NCBI RefSeq assembly: GCF_020532675.1
Contig: NZ_JAJAVE010000003.1
Coordinates: 558,001 to 622,000, forward strand
Direction: 5' to 3'
DNA: 64,000 bases
DNA from: Methylobacillus gramineus
GTDB lineage: Bacteria; Pseudomonadota; Gammaproteobacteria; Burkholderiales; Methylophilaceae
Position numbers and translations under genes: made by a program. How positions within the stretch are numbered: the first letter of the stretch is position 1; the number at the start of each line of letters is the position of its first letter. The notes below the pieces were generated by a model. It made no database searches. It was not told the DNA's origin and was given only the letters and a program-made list of their open reading frames with translations. Below, piece after piece: positions 33,609 through 43,153 of this stretch.

Positions 33609-34613
33609 TTATCCACCGGTTTGTGACATAAATCTGATCACCGCGGGGGCATTGCGGCGTAAATCGAAATCATGGCCTTTGGGTTTGATCTGCATAGCGC
33701 CCAGAATGGCATTGATCAAGGGCTGGTCATCATTGGGATGGTCGCGTAACAAAGGCATTAGATCGACTTTGTCTTCCTGGCCCAGGCATAAGAACAGCTC
33801 GCCTTTGCAGGTGATACGTACACGGTTGCATGATTCACAAAAATTATGACTATGAGGTGATATAAACCCAACTCGCGTTTGGGTGTGTGGGACGCGCCAA
33901 TAACGCGCCGGGCCACCAGTAGATTCTGTGCTGCTGATGAGCTGGTAATGCGCTTTCAGCAACTTCAGTGTCGCATCATTGCTGACATAGGTTGACTCTC
34001 TGCTGTGATCCACTTCGCCTAGTGGCATTTCTTCAATGTAGGCAATATCAATGCCCTGCTCAAGGGCAAATTGCAGCATAGGTAATGCTTCATCATCATT
34101 GATGCCGCGCATCAATACGGTGTTGAGTTTTATACGCTCGAAACCAGCCTGTTTGGCAGCGGTAATGCCACGCAGCACTTTGCTCAAGTCACCGACACGG
34201 GTAATGCTCCGGAAGCGCTCAGCATCCAGGCTGTCAAGACTGATATTGAGGCGACGCACCCCTGCTTGTTTTAATGGCGCAGCGAAATGTTCGAGCTGTG
34301 ATCCATTGGTTGTCATCACCAGCTCTTTCAGGCCGGGGAGTTGCCCGATATCTTCCAGCAGTGACAATGCATTTTTACGCACTAAAGGCTCACCACCCGT
34401 AATTCTGACTTTGCTGACGCCTAGGGAAACAAAGGCTTTGACCAGGCGTGCACATTCTTCCAGCGACAAGACTTCGTCTCGAGGCAGGAAGGTCATATCC
34501 TCGCTCATACAGTAGACGCAGCGGAAGTCGCAGCGGTCAGTGATAGAGAGGCGGATGTAATCCACCACTCTGCCGAACTGGTCTATGAGTTGAGGATGAT
34601 GAGTAGCAGACAT
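33609..34613 (-). CDS. moaA: GTP 3',8-cyclase MoaA (radical SAM)
   Basis: The protein has 334 residues and catalyses the first step of molybdopterin synthesis. The radical SAM cluster site is CDFRCVYC near residue 28, ITGGEPLVRK follows, and the second iron-sulfur cluster site is FCESCNRVRITCKGELFLC near 258. The C-terminus ends QTGG, the di-glycine tail required for activity in MoaA. It heads the cofactor gene row and is divergent, with a 112-base gap, from the ModE-like regulator. Confidence 0.97.
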   Translation of the reverse strand: MSATHHPQLIDQFGRVVDYIRLSITDRCDFRCVYCMSEDMTFLPRDEVLSLEECARLVKAFVSLGVSKVRITGGEPLVRKNALSLLEDIGQLPGLKELVMTTNGSQLEHFAAPLKQAGVRRLNISLDSLDAERFRSITRVGDLSKVLRGITAAKQAGFERIKLNTVLMRGINDDEALPMLQFALEQGIDIAYIEEMPLGEVDHSRESTYVSNDATLKLLKAHYQLISSTESTGGPARYWRVPHTQTRVGFISPHSHNFCESCNRVRITCKGELFLCLGQEDKVDLMPLLRDHPNDDQPLINAILGAMQIKPKGHDFDLRRNAPAVIRFMSQTGG

Positions 34614-34725
34614 GGGGTAGATGTTCTAGCCTTATGCGGTATGCAGTAAGATGCTGGATTGTAAGTGCTTCAGCGTGTATAAACAATGCTGAAAATAAGA
34701 CATCGATAGTGAACGGAAATTCCTC

Positions 34726-35073
34726 ATGAGCGCGATTAGTATCAAAATTCGTATTCCTCACCAGAATCTGGTGGCCATCGGTCCTGGCAAGGCTGATTTG
34801 TTGGAGGCTATAGATCGCACTGGTTCAATCTCCGCAGGGGCTCGCGATATGAGTATGTCATATAAGCGTGCCTGGGATCTGGTCGACGCCATGAATAAAA
34901 GTTTTCGTCAGCCCTTGGTGGCAACCGCAACCGGGGGGAGCCATGGTGGTGGTGCTCAAGTAACCGATTTTGGTAAAGAAGTTTTGTCGCGTTATCGTGA
35001 AATGGAAGCCAAGGCCAACAAAAGTATTGCTGAAGATGCCGGCGAGTTGGCAGCCTTGCTGCTACCTGTCTAG
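34726..35073 (+). CDS. Single-domain ModE-like DNA-binding protein
   Basis: The protein has 115 residues corresponding to the N-terminal winged helix of ModE: GPGKADLLEAIDRTGSISAGARDMSMSYKRAWDLVDAMN, then a wing with GGSHGGGAQVTDFGKEVL. The molybdate-binding (molbindin) domain of full ModE is absent, so it either senses molybdate through another protein or acts without it. It is divergent from moaA, an obvious target. Its stop codon overlaps that of the convergent glycosyltransferase in the four bases CTAG. Confidence 0.88.
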   Translation: MSAISIKIRIPHQNLVAIGPGKADLLEAIDRTGSISAGARDMSMSYKRAWDLVDAMNKSFRQPLVATATGGSHGGGAQVTDFGKEVLSRYREMEAKANKSIAEDAGELAALLLPV

Positions 35074-36743
35074 TTTTCCATACTCTCTGACAATCGCTGG
35101 AACAGCCTGAATTTCTCTCGCCTGTCCATGACCCGGTTGCCCTCCCAGAGCAACTCCCAATTGCCGACGGGCGCTAATGTTGAGCGGCTGCCCTCATCCT
35201 GTACCAGGTAAACATCACATTCTGGGTTACTCTGATGCAGCGTGCTCTTGGGTTTCAGTTGCAGGCCGGTGTAATAATCAAGTAAAGCCGTTTGTGCTGC
35301 GCCTACCCCATAGCTGTTGATACATGCATGCTGTGCAGGCATCGCGGCGTTCAGTTGTTGCATCACGTGTTTATAGCCGCGCGCATTATCAATCCATGGC
35401 AGCCATAAGGTCATGAGCAAGCCCCAGGCCATGGTCATGCCTACAGCCCAGTGGGTGACCGCGCCACGACTTGAGCGTTTGCTATTGGCGATGACGAACA
35501 GCCAGATGATCGTCACGGTGACTGCGGCAGTCAGCGCAGGCAGATTGAGGTAGGCTTCCTGCGTCGCTGCAAGATAATGCATGCGTTCGGCGATTCTGGC
35601 AGGATGGCCAGTGGTCATGGCAAACCAGCCCAGCCATGTCAGTGATCCCAAAATGCCGAACAGCAGCATGCCAAACCAGTCCAGTGCGCCGGATGCGCCG
35701 CGTTTCAATGTTTCTACACTGCCGCCAGCCAAGGCTGCTAAAGGTAGGAGTAAAGGTAGGGCGTGAATTTCGCGACGATCGAAAGCAAAGCCGATCACCA
35801 GCAGGGTGGTGGCAAAGAATACCAACAGCAACTGTAACTTGGGTTTGTTCAGGAATGTGGCACGATAGCGCCATGCTCCCCAGGCTGCGATTGGTAAGGC
35901 TGGCCAAGAGAACCAGGCAAACGTGCGGCTAAAATATAAATGATTGATCGTGGCGGAGCCTGTCACTGCTTCATGCCACCATTGTCCCAGTTGCTCGGGA
36001 GCAGATGCCTGAAGCAGCAATGGCCACACGGCTAGCCAAGGACTGGCAATCAGCAGGCTCAATGCGCTGACTATAGCAAAGCTTCTACTGCGCCATTGGC
36101 TGAAGAAGGTGGGTAATAACAACATCGACCCGATGAGAATCAAAGCACTGGCTGGACCGGTAGCCAAAAAGCTGATGCCTATGCCTGAGCCTAGCAGGGC
36201 AGCGGCACGGAAAGGTCGCCGTTTTGCCAGTGCCAGCGCATATAGTCCCATGGATAGTCCGGTGAGGGCGGCAACTTGTGGCATGAGTAAATGGGCGGCG
36301 GAGACCAGGCCAAGAGAGGCAATAAAAATAAAGGTGATCTGTCGGCCTATGCCAGTGCCCCATATTTCCCTGCCCAGCATGCCTATCATCAGTAAGGTAA
36401 TAGACATCCACAGGCTATTGATGAGGCGTGCCGCATCATGCATGGGTAGCCAACCGGAAAGGAGCTTGGCAGACGCGGCTGCACTCCAGTAATACAAAGG
36501 AGGGTATTCAATGGAGGCTTGCCCTGCTGCCTTTGGCAGCAGCAGGTGTTCTCCCTGACTCATCGCTTTGACGATGCTGATGGCTTGCGCTTCGTCTGGC
36601 TTCCAGGGCTCGTGCCCAATCAAGCCAAGAAATATCCAAGCGAGACAGAGCAGGATAAGCAGGTGTGTCTTAGCACGCTCACCGACGCGCACGCGCGGTG
36701 TTGCCAAGTGTGCCTGCCAGTCGTGCTCAAGCTCGAATGCCAT
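35070..36743 (-). CDS. Membrane glycosyltransferase, ArnT/GT39-like
   Basis: The protein has 557 residues from the ATG at 36743 with AAGGA upstream. A longer frame would start inside the L31 terminator. About twelve hydrophobic segments are present. Family marks are GHEPWKPDEAQAISIVKAM near residue 45, the Asp-Glu of the first periplasmic loop expected to be catalytic, and IEYPPLYYWSAA. GT39/ArnT enzymes move a sugar from a polyprenyl-phosphate carrier to lipid A or protein on the periplasmic side. The donor and acceptor are unknown. It has no pathway partners nearby. Confidence 0.85.
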   Translation of the reverse strand: MAFELEHDWQAHLATPRVRVGERAKTHLLILLCLAWIFLGLIGHEPWKPDEAQAISIVKAMSQGEHLLLPKAAGQASIEYPPLYYWSAAASAKLLSGWLPMHDAARLINSLWMSITLLMIGMLGREIWGTGIGRQITFIFIASLGLVSAAHLLMPQVAALTGLSMGLYALALAKRRPFRAAALLGSGIGISFLATGPASALILIGSMLLLPTFFSQWRSRSFAIVSALSLLIASPWLAVWPLLLQASAPEQLGQWWHEAVTGSATINHLYFSRTFAWFSWPALPIAAWGAWRYRATFLNKPKLQLLLVFFATTLLVIGFAFDRREIHALPLLLPLAALAGGSVETLKRGASGALDWFGMLLFGILGSLTWLGWFAMTTGHPARIAERMHYLAATQEAYLNLPALTAAVTVTIIWLFVIANSKRSSRGAVTHWAVGMTMAWGLLMTLWLPWIDNARGYKHVMQQLNAAMPAQHACINSYGVGAAQTALLDYYTGLQLKPKSTLHQSNPECDVYLVQDEGSRSTLAPVGNWELLWEGNRVMDRREKFRLFQRLSESMEN

Positions 36744-36815
36744 GAAAATCCTTTTTCTTATCAGGTGGGTATTGCCCAGTTTTGCGTATTTTAATCGCCG
36801 TTCCGGTTGAGGAAA

Positions 36816-36846
36816 ACAAAAAAGGCAGCCAAAGCTGCCCCTTTTT
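36816..36846 (-). terminator. Terminator of rpmE
   Basis: Read on the minus strand, GGCAGC/GCTGCC around a four-base loop is followed by six T. It starts about 20 bases after the rpmE stop. Confidence 0.9.
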
Positions 36847-36868
36847 ACCAAAACATGTAATGCTTGAA

Positions 36869-37111
36869 TTACATGCCGTATTTTTGGCGGAATTTCTCAA
36901 CACGGCCAGCAGTGTCAAGAATCTTCTGCTTACCTGTGTAGAACGGGTGAGATTGTGATGAAACTTCAATCTTGATCAATGGGTATTCTTTACCGTCAGT
37001 CCACTTGATGGTGTCTCTGGCACTAATGGTCGAGCGAGTCAGAAATGTGAAATCAGCACCGATGTCCTGAAATACAACTTCGCGATATTCTGGGTGAATG
37101 CCAGGCTTCAT
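36869..37111 (-). CDS. rpmE2: 50S ribosomal protein L31, zinc-independent type B
   Basis: The protein has 80 residues from the ATG at 37111 with GAGGT upstream; the longer frame to 37210 is not family-like. The sequence [21 protein letters not shown] with [21 protein letters not shown] is the type B form and contains no Cys, so the zinc ribbon of ordinary L31 is missing. It lies just after rho on the same strand, where many bacteria place the zinc form. Confidence 0.96.
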   Translation of the reverse strand: MKPGIHPEYREVVFQDIGADFTFLTRSTISARDTIKWTDGKEYPLIKIEVSSQSHPFYTGKQKILDTAGRVEKFRQKYGM

Positions 37112-37228
37112 AATGTTTACCTCTGTGTTGCCGGTTTGTGCGGCGGATAAATAGGGTTTCCACCAAAGCGGAAAAAGCGGAATTATAGTAATCCCGCCAG
37201 AATTTTGCAAGAAAAGCTTGTGGTTTTT

Positions 37229-38488
37229 CTAGCCTCTGCGCATGGAGTCGAAGAAGTCACCATTGTTTTTGGTGCCCTTGAGCTTGTCCAGCAAGAATTC
37301 CATCGCTTCCAGATCGTCCATGGGGTAGAGCAGTTTGCGCAACACCCAGATTTTCTGCAATACGTCTTTTTCAATCAATAGTTCTTCGCGACGCGTGCCG
37401 GACTTGTTGACGTTGATGGCAGGGTAGATACGTTTTTCTGCCATCCGACGATCCAGATGCAGTTCCGAATTGCCGGTGCCCTTGAATTCTTCATAGATAA
37501 CATCATCCATACGAGAGCCGGTATCAACCAGTGCAGTACCAATGATGGTCAGTGAGCCACCTTCTTCGATATTACGCGCTGCACCGAAAAAGCGTTTTGG
37601 GCGTTGCAGGGCATTGGCATCCACACCGCCGGTTAATACTTTGCCAGATGCTGGAACCACGGTGTTATAAGCACGTGCCAAACGGGTAATGGAGTCCAGC
37701 AGAATGACGACATCTTTTTTGTGTTCAACCAGGCGCTTGGCTTTTTCCAGTACCATTTCTGCCACTTGTACATGGCGAGTGGCAGGTTCGTCAAAAGTGG
37801 AGGCAACCACCTCGCCCTTGACGGAGCGTGTCATTTCCGTCACTTCTTCAGGACGCTCATCAATCATCAGGACAATCAATATCACGTCAGGATGATTGGC
37901 AGTGATCGCGTGAGCAATATGCTGCATCATCACGGTCTTGCCAGATTTTGGTGGTGCGACCAGCAGGCCACGTTGGCCCTTGCCTATCGGGGCGATCATG
38001 TCAATCACGCGCCCGGTAATGTTCTCTTCGCTACGAATGTCCCGCTCCAGAATCAATGGCTTGGTTGGGAATAGCGGTGTTAAGTTCTCAAACAGGATTT
38101 TGTGCTTGCTGTTTTCCGGCGCTTCGCCATTGACGCTGTCTACTTTTACCAGCGCAAAATAACGCTCACCATCTTTAGGGGTGCGAATTTCGCCCTGTAT
38201 GGTATCGCCAGTATGCAGATTGAAGCGGCGAATTTGCGATGGAGACACATAAATGTCATCCGGCCCTGCCAGATAGGATGTATCCGGTGAGCGCAAAAAG
38301 CCAAATCCATCCTGCAGCACTTCCAATGTGCCGTCACCGAATATGCTGTCGCCTTTTTTGGCCTTGTTCTTGAGAATGGCAAAAATTAAATCTTGCTTGC
38401 GTATGCGGCTGGCACCGTCGATTTCATTGGCAATAGCCATTTCGACTAGTTCGGTGACAGGGAGGTGTTTCAGATCGGATAAATGCAT
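37229..38488 (-). CDS. rho: Transcription termination factor Rho
   Basis: The protein has 419 residues, the standard length. The N-terminal helix bundle starts [18 protein letters not shown] and is followed by the RNA-binding cold-shock-like domain with [23 protein letters not shown]. The ATPase core has Walker [25 protein letters not shown], Walker [18 protein letters not shown] and the Q-loop/R-loop region [20 protein letters not shown]. It acts as a hexameric RNA translocase. No Shine-Dalgarno is visible; the bases before the start are CCTCCC-like instead. trxA lies upstream on the same strand, a common order in proteobacteria. Confidence 0.98.
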   Translation of the reverse strand: MHLSDLKHLPVTELVEMAIANEIDGASRIRKQDLIFAILKNKAKKGDSIFGDGTLEVLQDGFGFLRSPDTSYLAGPDDIYVSPSQIRRFNLHTGDTIQGEIRTPKDGERYFALVKVDSVNGEAPENSKHKILFENLTPLFPTKPLILERDIRSEENITGRVIDMIAPIGKGQRGLLVAPPKSGKTVMMQHIAHAITANHPDVILIVLMIDERPEEVTEMTRSVKGEVVASTFDEPATRHVQVAEMVLEKAKRLVEHKKDVVILLDSITRLARAYNTVVPASGKVLTGGVDANALQRPKRFFGAARNIEEGGSLTIIGTALVDTGSRMDDVIYEEFKGTGNSELHLDRRMAEKRIYPAINVNKSGTRREELLIEKDVLQKIWVLRKLLYPMDDLEAMEFLLDKLKGTKNNGDFFDSMRRG

Positions 38489-38619
38489 ATGGGAGGGCTC
38501 GTTGAGAATCGGAACAGCTGTGAAAAGCGTAAAGGGGATTGTGTGGAGATAAGCGCCAAGTTCCTAAAGGCGTTGCATTAAGCGATTAAAACGTGGAACT
38601 TGACGCTAGAGTAGCGCTA

Positions 38620-38946
38620 TTAAATATTGCTGTCAATAAAGGCAGTTAACTGAGATTTTGACAACGCGCCCACCTTAGTGGCTTCTACGTTACCGTTCTT
38701 GAAAAGCATCAGAGTGGGAATGCCACGAATGCCATATTTAGGAGGCGTATTCTGATTCTCATCAATGTTGAGCTTGGCGATTTTGAGGCGATCTGCGTAT
38801 TCCTTGGAGATTTCGTCCAGGATAGGGGCGATCATTTTGCATGGACCGCACCACTCAGCCCAGTAATCGACCAGAACGGGTACTTGGGATTGCAAAACTT
38901 CCTGATCGAAAGTGTCGTCGCTGATATGGGTAATATGTTCGCTCAT
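38620..38946 (-). CDS. trxA: Thioredoxin
   Basis: The protein has 108 residues, a normal cytoplasmic thioredoxin. AGAGGT precedes the start. The redox site is [10 protein letters not shown] near residue 32, and the cis-Pro follows in [14 protein letters not shown]. It reduces protein disulfides and would serve the Bcp-type peroxiredoxin. It lies upstream of rho and divergent from the EAL-domain gene. Confidence 0.98.
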   Translation of the reverse strand: MSEHITHISDDTFDQEVLQSQVPVLVDYWAEWCGPCKMIAPILDEISKEYADRLKIAKLNIDENQNTPPKYGIRGIPTLMLFKNGNVEATKVGALSKSQLTAFIDSNI

Positions 38947-39158
38947 TTGAACCTCTAGTTGTGAATGGTTTCGCTGGGATTATGTGTCGTCGTCGTGAGG
39001 CCGCAACGATTAATTCAAGCAATCCCGTTATCCTAGCGAAAAAAATCCCGCAAGTGAAGTATTCAATTTGGGCATGGATATTGCTGAGGTGCTTCCATTT
39101 TGCCAAATCATGAGTATGCAAGCCAGTGTGGACATTTATAAAGGGGTAGGCCGACACA

Positions 39159-40421
39159 ATGACCTCAACGATATCTGAAACATTTTTCTTTACAGAGGAG
39201 CCGGATGCCAGTGGCAAGGTATTTTCTCTTTATCAGGGGATGGAGCTCCGGAGTGCTTTCCAGCCGATTTATAGTCTGTCGCATTGTCGGATAGTCGGCT
39301 ACGAAGGGTTGTTGCGTGCATCTAAAGGGCTGACGAATCTTTCACCCTATCAGATATTTTCACAGGCCCGTGAAGAGGCGAGCATTGTGCATCTGGATCG
39401 GCTTTCTCGTGCTTTGCACATGCATAATTACTGCAAGATGCAGCACGGTGAAGCTAACTGGTTGTTCCTGAATGTGGATCCTCGTGTGATTGTTCAGGGT
39501 AAATATTATGGATCTTTCTTCCAGGAATTGCTGGAGCAATATCAAGTGCCGCCAGAGCAAGTGGTGGTGGAGATTATCGAGGGTGCGATTGATGATGAGA
39601 TCCAGCTTTCTGAATCTGTTGGGTTTTATAAAGACCTGGGTTGTCTGGTGGCGATTGATGATTTTGGTGCTGGTCAGTCTAACTTTGAAAGAATCTGGCG
39701 TTTAGCGCCTGATATCGTCAAGCTGGATAGGTCCATGATTGTGCAGGCGATGCAGAAGCCCATGGTCAGGCGGTTATTGCCCGGCATTGTTTCCCTGATT
39801 CATGAAGCGGGCAGTCTGGTGTTGATTGAAGGCATAGAGACCGCGGAAGAGGCTATGATTGCGATTGAAACTGACGTGGATCTGGTGCAGGGTAATTATT
39901 TCGGCATGCCTGACTTTCAGCTCTGCCTGGATGAGCAGGCTAAGCGGATTGCCGACTTGTTTCATCGATATCAACAGTCATCATCGTGGGATGTCAGTCA
40001 AAAGTGTCTTGATTTTTATGGTCAGGCATTTATGCAGGCCGTGAGGAAAATGCAATCCGGGATTACGCCTGAAGGGGCATGCCAGGCCCTGTTGGAGCTG
40101 GATAGGGCGGATCGTTGTTATATTCTGGATCAGCAGGGGGTCCAGCTTGGTTCCAGTCTGTTGAAGAATCATGCTGCAGCAGCGAAGTCTACCCGGCGCT
40201 ACCAGCCGCTGGCGGAAGGCGATGGTGCCATCTGGCTACGCAGGCCCTATTTACGCAGGGCTTTACAGAATCCGGGGTCATTACAAATGACACGCCCCTA
40301 CCTGTCGATTGCCACGGGGCAGCTATGCGTTACCCTGTCGATGGCGATTGTCCTCAACGGGCAAATCGCTGTGCTGTGTTTTGATATCCACTGGCACGAA
40401 GAGATGTTTGTACCAAAATAG
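39159..40421 (+). CDS. EAL-domain c-di-GMP phosphodiesterase with C-terminal sensor-like domain
   Basis: The protein has 420 residues, without membrane segments. The EAL domain (about 25-265) keeps the catalytic set: Glu in GYEGLLR, Asn in LFLNVDP, Glu in VVEIIEG, the Asp pair in AIDDFGAGQSN, Lys in IVKLDRS, Glu in LIEGIET and Gln in VQGNYFG. It is therefore probably an active phosphodiesterase. The C-terminal part (about 270-420), with RADRCYILDQQGVQLGSS, RRPYLRRAL and QLCVTLSMAIVLNGQIAVLCFDIHW, resembles the PAS/Cache-like domain that follows EAL in YkuI-type proteins. It converges with the PilZ-like gene. Confidence 0.9.
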   Translation: MTSTISETFFFTEEPDASGKVFSLYQGMELRSAFQPIYSLSHCRIVGYEGLLRASKGLTNLSPYQIFSQAREEASIVHLDRLSRALHMHNYCKMQHGEANWLFLNVDPRVIVQGKYYGSFFQELLEQYQVPPEQVVVEIIEGAIDDEIQLSESVGFYKDLGCLVAIDDFGAGQSNFERIWRLAPDIVKLDRSMIVQAMQKPMVRRLLPGIVSLIHEAGSLVLIEGIETAEEAMIAIETDVDLVQGNYFGMPDFQLCLDEQAKRIADLFHRYQQSSSWDVSQKCLDFYGQAFMQAVRKMQSGITPEGACQALLELDRADRCYILDQQGVQLGSSLLKNHAAAAKSTRRYQPLAEGDGAIWLRRPYLRRALQNPGSLQMTRPYLSIATGQLCVTLSMAIVLNGQIAVLCFDIHWHEEMFVPK

Positions 40422-40453
40422 TGCGTAATGTTGGGGCGTGTTTCATTTTGGTG

Positions 40454-42028
40454 CTAGAGCAGGCTGAAATGAAATCTGTCGAAGCTATTGGTACGTTCGA
40501 TCAAGCGCGTAATCATGATGCGTGAGATGTGTCCATTTTCCTCTAGCTCCAGAAGGCGGGCCGGGCTGTAGGTGCCAGGCACTGCCACTAGCGATGTTGC
40601 TTGTTTTAGCGATGGTATTTCAGGCAGGATCAATACGGGTGAGAGCTCGCCTTGGTTCACGATTCTGGCGAGAGCGGGTTTTGCCTCGGGAGCAATCAGC
40701 TGAATGCCGATATCAAGTTGCGAGTGATCGTGATTGCTCGCCCAGCGTAAGGTGCCTACTGACCAGTGGGATGTAGGCGTGATTTTGATGCCAACCAGAT
40801 CTCCTATGCGGATGTTGCCATCTGTAATAGGTAGCTTGCGTAATGCCATGCCGCCCGCACTGATGTTAAGCACTTGCCATCGGGCTGGTTTGGTGGACGC
40901 AGTGTTTTGGGGGACTTGAGATCTGTCTGTTGTCGCGTCACTTTGTGCTGCGGAATAGGTTTTTCCGTTCAGCATGGAATGGAGTGCCGATAGCCCGCTG
41001 ACCAGTTCTATGCCGTCATTTTTCTTGGTTCGATTGAATATGCGTTTGGGCGAGGCGCCCCAGTGGCGCAACAGGTATGCCAGTAAATCCTGATATCGGG
41101 GATGGTTGGCATTGTCTGGCAAGCCTGTATGCAGCAGGCTCTGCCCTGCTTGTAACAGCTTGATGTGATTGTGCACTTGCCGCGCCAGGTCCATGGTGAC
41201 CAGTAAGAGATCGTTCTCCTGGTCGGACTTGCTTGAATTTTTCCCGTGAGCTGCAGGTGGTTTATCTTGATTCAATGTGATGAGGAAAATACCGACAGAG
41301 CTTTCAATCTTGCCCGGTGCTTGTATTTTGGCCAAGTCAGCGAAGCGTGAAATGTAGTCACTGGTCTGCTTGATCTCTTTTGAAGATAAATGCTGCGGGT
41401 TTACCAGGTGCATCAGTAATGTTTGTTTGTATGCATTGCTGATGCTGTTGTGGGCCTGCAGTGGCAGAAGATCGCTACTTTCCAGATCCAGGTCTTGCAA
41501 TGTGCGCTGGGCTGCAAAGGCGTAGAGCTGGTGCAGTTCACTCCATAGCCCTGCTGGCGGCGAGTGATAGATTTGGTAATGCAGAATATGCAAACGTCGA
41601 ATAGCATCAATGGTGCGTTGAATGCTCAGGGTTAGTAGCTTGCTGTGGCCAAACTTGAATAGCTTGGCTTCCTGATCCAGTAGCACCAGCTTGTAGCCAT
41701 AAGCCAGTTCGGTCCAAAGCGCGCAGGCCAGCGTAGCATCATATTTTTCCTGATCTGCCAGGGGCAAGGTGGCATTGCAGAAATGTGTGGTCAGGCTGTC
41801 GACAAGCTCAATAATGGCTGGACGGTAAGTCTCCAGTGCTTTGCTCCGCGCATCCGGAGCAATCTTCTGGCGGTTGAGGATTTCCAGCTCTTCCTGCAAC
41901 GCGAGTGCGGTCTCCGAGGTGTTGGTGACAGGCAGGGAGTTAAGGAGCTTGGTGATTTTGTGTGGCCGTGTTTCTGCAATAATCAACGGTTTTTCGACCA
42001 ATGCCGGTACGTTAAGATTTAAGACCAT
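40454..42028 (-). CDS. Large protein with C-terminal PilZ-like domain
   Basis: The protein has 524 residues, soluble. AAAGGGG precedes the start. The N-terminal 350 residues are mostly helical and unrecognised. The region about 385-475 looks like a PilZ fold: RWQVLNISAGGMALRKLP carries the N-x-S-x-G-G motif, followed by IRIGDLVGIKI, WSVGTLRWAS and LDIGIQLIAP. The arginines (RxxxR) that bind c-di-GMP are not evident just before it, so binding is uncertain. The neighbouring convergent gene encodes a c-di-GMP phosphodiesterase, which suggests a shared signalling context. The function is not known to me. Confidence 0.7.
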   Translation of the reverse strand: MVLNLNVPALVEKPLIIAETRPHKITKLLNSLPVTNTSETALALQEELEILNRQKIAPDARSKALETYRPAIIELVDSLTTHFCNATLPLADQEKYDATLACALWTELAYGYKLVLLDQEAKLFKFGHSKLLTLSIQRTIDAIRRLHILHYQIYHSPPAGLWSELHQLYAFAAQRTLQDLDLESSDLLPLQAHNSISNAYKQTLLMHLVNPQHLSSKEIKQTSDYISRFADLAKIQAPGKIESSVGIFLITLNQDKPPAAHGKNSSKSDQENDLLLVTMDLARQVHNHIKLLQAGQSLLHTGLPDNANHPRYQDLLAYLLRHWGASPKRIFNRTKKNDGIELVSGLSALHSMLNGKTYSAAQSDATTDRSQVPQNTASTKPARWQVLNISAGGMALRKLPITDGNIRIGDLVGIKITPTSHWSVGTLRWASNHDHSQLDIGIQLIAPEAKPALARIVNQGELSPVLILPEIPSLKQATSLVAVPGTYSPARLLELEENGHISRIMITRLIERTNSFDRFHFSLL

Positions 42029-42165
42029 TCACTATTACCCCTTTAATATACAGCGATGGTAAATAGTCTTGGCAGATTTGTCACGGAGTCCGCGCTTGGA
42101 TGTGCAAAGCGGCAAGACCTAATAGGCATGCCGCTTTGACTGAATTCAGGTGTTGGCTGCGTGGA

Positions 42166-42477
42166 TTAGCTGGGGGTGGGAATCGGATTGCCAGCTGCAT
42201 CCAGGATAGAGAGCTGATTTTCTTCCGCAAAATACATCAACTGATTAAAGCCCTCTGGATTGCTTACCTTGAGCTGCAGATCCACAGCCAGGCAGCGCAC
42301 GCCTTGCACGACTCTAGGTTTGAGGTAGGGTGAATAGCGTAGTTTGCGATCTGCACCAAACGTGGCGTAGGTGCTGCACATTCTATCGACCCAGTCGCTG
42401 GGGCGGAATGGTTTGCCGGCCCGGGTCAACCCCTGAATAATGATTTCGTTGATACCTGATTTGTCTGTCGTGCTCAT
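42166..42477 (-). CDS. DUF3579 family protein
   Basis: The protein has 103 residues from the ATG at 42477. Nearby in-frame ATGs at 42492 and 42489 are alternatives, and no start has a strong ribosome site. The sequence EIIIQGLTRAGKPFRPSDWVDRMCSTYATFG with RYSPYLKPRVVQGVRCLAVD fits the DUF3579 family, common in betaproteobacteria. No function is established. It sits alone between the PilZ-like gene and dolP. Confidence 0.8.
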   Translation of the reverse strand: MSTTDKSGINEIIIQGLTRAGKPFRPSDWVDRMCSTYATFGADRKLRYSPYLKPRVVQGVRCLAVDLQLKVSNPEGFNQLMYFAEENQLSILDAAGNPIPTPS

Positions 42478-42581
42478 GCCAAGAACCATCATCTTTGATT
42501 TAACTGCAAATTGTAGCACTGCAATGGAGTACTGAGGGCCTGCCTTGTTAAAGGCAGGCCCAGCCTTGCTATCGGGCTTGC

Positions 42582-43151
42582 CTAGTCCACATATTCAAAC
42601 ACTTTGACTACCTTGCCAACACCGCTGGTGCTGCGTGCAATATCGACCGCGTCTTCAGCTTCCTGATGTGTCACGAGCCCAAGCAGGAATACCGTGGTGG
42701 CTTCAGTCACCACTTTTACATAGTTGGACGGGAACCGGTTTTCTTTGATCAGGCGCGCTTTCACCTTGGATGTGATATAGGTGTCATTGTTGCGTTCTGT
42801 GAGTGTGCTTTTGGTATCTATGACCAGTTCGTTGGTCACATTGCGTACACTATCCACCTTCTTTGTCACGGCTTCCGCTGCTGCCTTGCTGGCAGCATCT
42901 ACCACTTCACCAGTGAGTAACAGATTGCGGTTATAGCTGGTCACTGTGACATGGTTTTTGGTTCCTAACTCATCGGCCACGGCTTTGGACGCTTTCAGCT
43001 CGATATTTTGGTCCTCAATATAAATGCCAGAAGTCCTGCGATCTGCAGCCATGGCACCGCCTGCAGCAGCGCCACCGATCACAACTGGTACACAGGCAGC
43101 AAGCTGGCTTGAAATGATCAAGGCCAGAACCAATGGGGTAATTGAACGCAT
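42582..43151 (-). CDS. dolP: Outer-membrane BON-domain lipoprotein DolP (YraP)
   Basis: The protein has 189 residues from the ATG at 43151 with AGGAGTGA upstream; the frame to 43199 runs back into diaA. The signal ends with lipobox LAAC, so Cys19 should be lipidated. Two BON domains follow at about 48-115 (ADELGTKNHVTVTSYNRNLLLTGEV) and 125-189 (KARLIKENRFPSNYVKVVTEATTVFLLGLVT). DolP supports outer-membrane integrity and septal cell-wall amidase control in E. coli. It starts two bases after diaA ends, as in the E. coli yraO-dolP pair. Confidence 0.93.
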   Translation of the reverse strand: MRSITPLVLALIISSQLAACVPVVIGGAAAGGAMAADRRTSGIYIEDQNIELKASKAVADELGTKNHVTVTSYNRNLLLTGEVVDAASKAAAEAVTKKVDSVRNVTNELVIDTKSTLTERNNDTYITSKVKARLIKENRFPSNYVKVVTEATTVFLLGLVTHQEAEDAVDIARSTSGVGKVVKVFEYVD

Positions 43152-43153
43152 TT

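Noticed and set aside
34614-34725. Molybdenum cofactor riboswitch before moaA
   Set aside because: The gap is only 112 bases, is shared with a divergent gene, and I could not find a matching structured aptamer.
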